Source: Lachnoclostridium sp. UBA6475
Lineage (GTDB): Bacteria; Bacillota; Clostridia; Lachnospirales; Lachnospiraceae
DNA length: 7,574 nucleotides
Assembly (NCBI GenBank): GCA_002435545.1
Contig: DJNB01000217.1
Span: 19,128-26,701, forward strand
Reading direction: 5' to 3'
Part shown: positions 7,136 to 7,574 of the stretch, piece by piece
Numbering within the stretch: the first letter of the stretch is position 1
Layout of the letters: every line of letters starts with the position of its first letter
Notes under the pieces: model-generated
Database searches by the model: none
What the model was told of the DNA's origin: nothing
The model's input: only the letters and a program-made list of their open reading frames with translations
Translations under genes and position numbers: made by a program

Positions 7136-7163
7136 ATTATACCGCAGAGTTCCGAAGTTTCAA
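7136..7163 (-). promoter_or_regulatory. Sigma-A-type promoter of the kinase/regulator operon
   Basis: On the minus strand, TTGAAA (7163-7158) and a perfect TATAAT (7141-7136) are separated by 16 bp. The predicted transcription start is near 7129, giving a leader of about 58 nt before the kinase ATG. The near-consensus sequence suggests constitutive expression of the two-component system. Confidence 0.75.
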
Positions 7164-7196
7164 AGCCGGATTCTGTCAGATGCCAATATATTCTCC

Positions 7197-7201
7197 GGAG
7201 G
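7197..7201 (+). promoter_or_regulatory. Ribosome binding site of the lipoprotein gene
   Basis: GGAGG lies 5 nt before the ATG at 7207. The spacing is slightly short but acceptable, and the start is confirmed by the lipoprotein signal sequence that follows. Confidence 0.75.
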
Positions 7202-7206
7202 TATTT

Positions 7207-7574
7207 ATGAAATCAAGAAAAACAACTTCCCTGTTACTGTTATTACTGTTATGCACAGCATTCCTGTTAAACGGATGCGGCACCGGGACTTCCGCAAATG
7301 CGAAATCCGTATCCGAAATGGCAGATCTGATCAAGTCATCCATGTCTTTTGACTATTATCCGGATATGGAAGCAGATCCGGAAGTACTGGAAACAATTTT
7401 CGGACTGACCGCAGATATGTATGATGATTATTTCTGTGAAATGCCTGCAGTTTCCGTACTATCTGACACGCTGCTGATCGTAAAACCGGCAGATGGGAAA
7501 AAGGATGCCGTTTTATCTGCTCTGCAGAGTCATCTGGACTATGAACAGAATGAGGCTATGCAATATCCGGTCAA
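7207..7574 (+). CDS. DUF4358-like lipoprotein (partial, 3' end off window)
   Basis: The first 122 codons are visible. The N-terminus is a classic lipoprotein signal: basic MKSRK, a leucine-rich core and the lipobox LNGC with lipidation cysteine C24. The protein should be anchored to the outer face of the membrane. The mature part (SVSEMADLIKSS, FDYYPDMEADPEVLE, FGLTADMYDDYF, VSVLSDTLLIVKPADG, then a helix with many charged residues) resembles DUF4358 proteins of Clostridia, whose function is not established. It is transcribed divergently from the kinase operon from a promoter that overlaps that operon's leader, so the two units may influence each other. Assignment to DUF4358 is by recall of the sequence pattern only; the lipoprotein call is firm. 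Confidence 0.85.
   Translation, partial: MKSRKTTSLLLLLLLCTAFLLNGCGTGTSANAKSVSEMADLIKSSMSFDYYPDMEADPEVLETIFGLTADMYDDYFCEMPAVSVLSDTLLIVKPADGKKDAVLSALQSHLDYEQNEAMQYPV

Noticed and set aside
7071..7206. Search for a signalling-peptide gene or riboswitch near the kinase
   Set aside because: The 136-bp gap contains only the two promoters, leaders and ribosome sites; no small frame with a start site and no structured leader was found.

Overview
The window looks like chromosomal DNA of a low-to-moderate-GC Gram-positive anaerobe of the Clostridia, most likely a gut Lachnospiraceae relative. This is inferred from AGGAGG-type ribosome sites, near-consensus sigma-A promoters, a lipobox lipoprotein, a very large secreted multi-domain surface protein ending in a Pro/Thr-rich linker, and a sensor kinase paired with a SARP-like ('SAPR') response regulator. 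No mobile element, CRISPR array, tRNA or rRNA was seen.

Layout. Positions 1-4846 (minus strand) are one uninterrupted reading frame of at least 1615 codons that runs off the left edge. It encodes a signal peptide, an unrecognised N-terminal beta-rich module, FN3/Ig-like and MBG-type repeats, a charged helical segment, a membrane-proximal module and the start of a Pro/Thr linker. Upstream of it, 4847-4970 holds a strong intrinsic terminator for the preceding operon, then a perfect 11-bp tandem repeat next to a consensus -10 box. Positions 4971-7070 (minus strand) hold a two-gene two-component system, sensor kinase first, then response regulator. Positions 7071-7206 are a compact intergenic region with one good promoter on each strand, arranged face to face. 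From 7207 (plus strand) a lipoprotein gene with a DUF4358-like mature part runs off the right edge.

Working model (inference). A seven-helix membrane kinase senses an unknown signal and phosphorylates a regulator whose C-terminus is an OmpR/SARP-type winged helix. This fold typically binds direct repeats of about 11 bp. Such a repeat lies just upstream of the surface-protein -10 box, where a good -35 box is missing. The simplest reading is a self-contained module in which the kinase and regulator switch on a giant cell-wall adhesin downstream. The terminator in between keeps adhesin expression separate from expression of its regulators.
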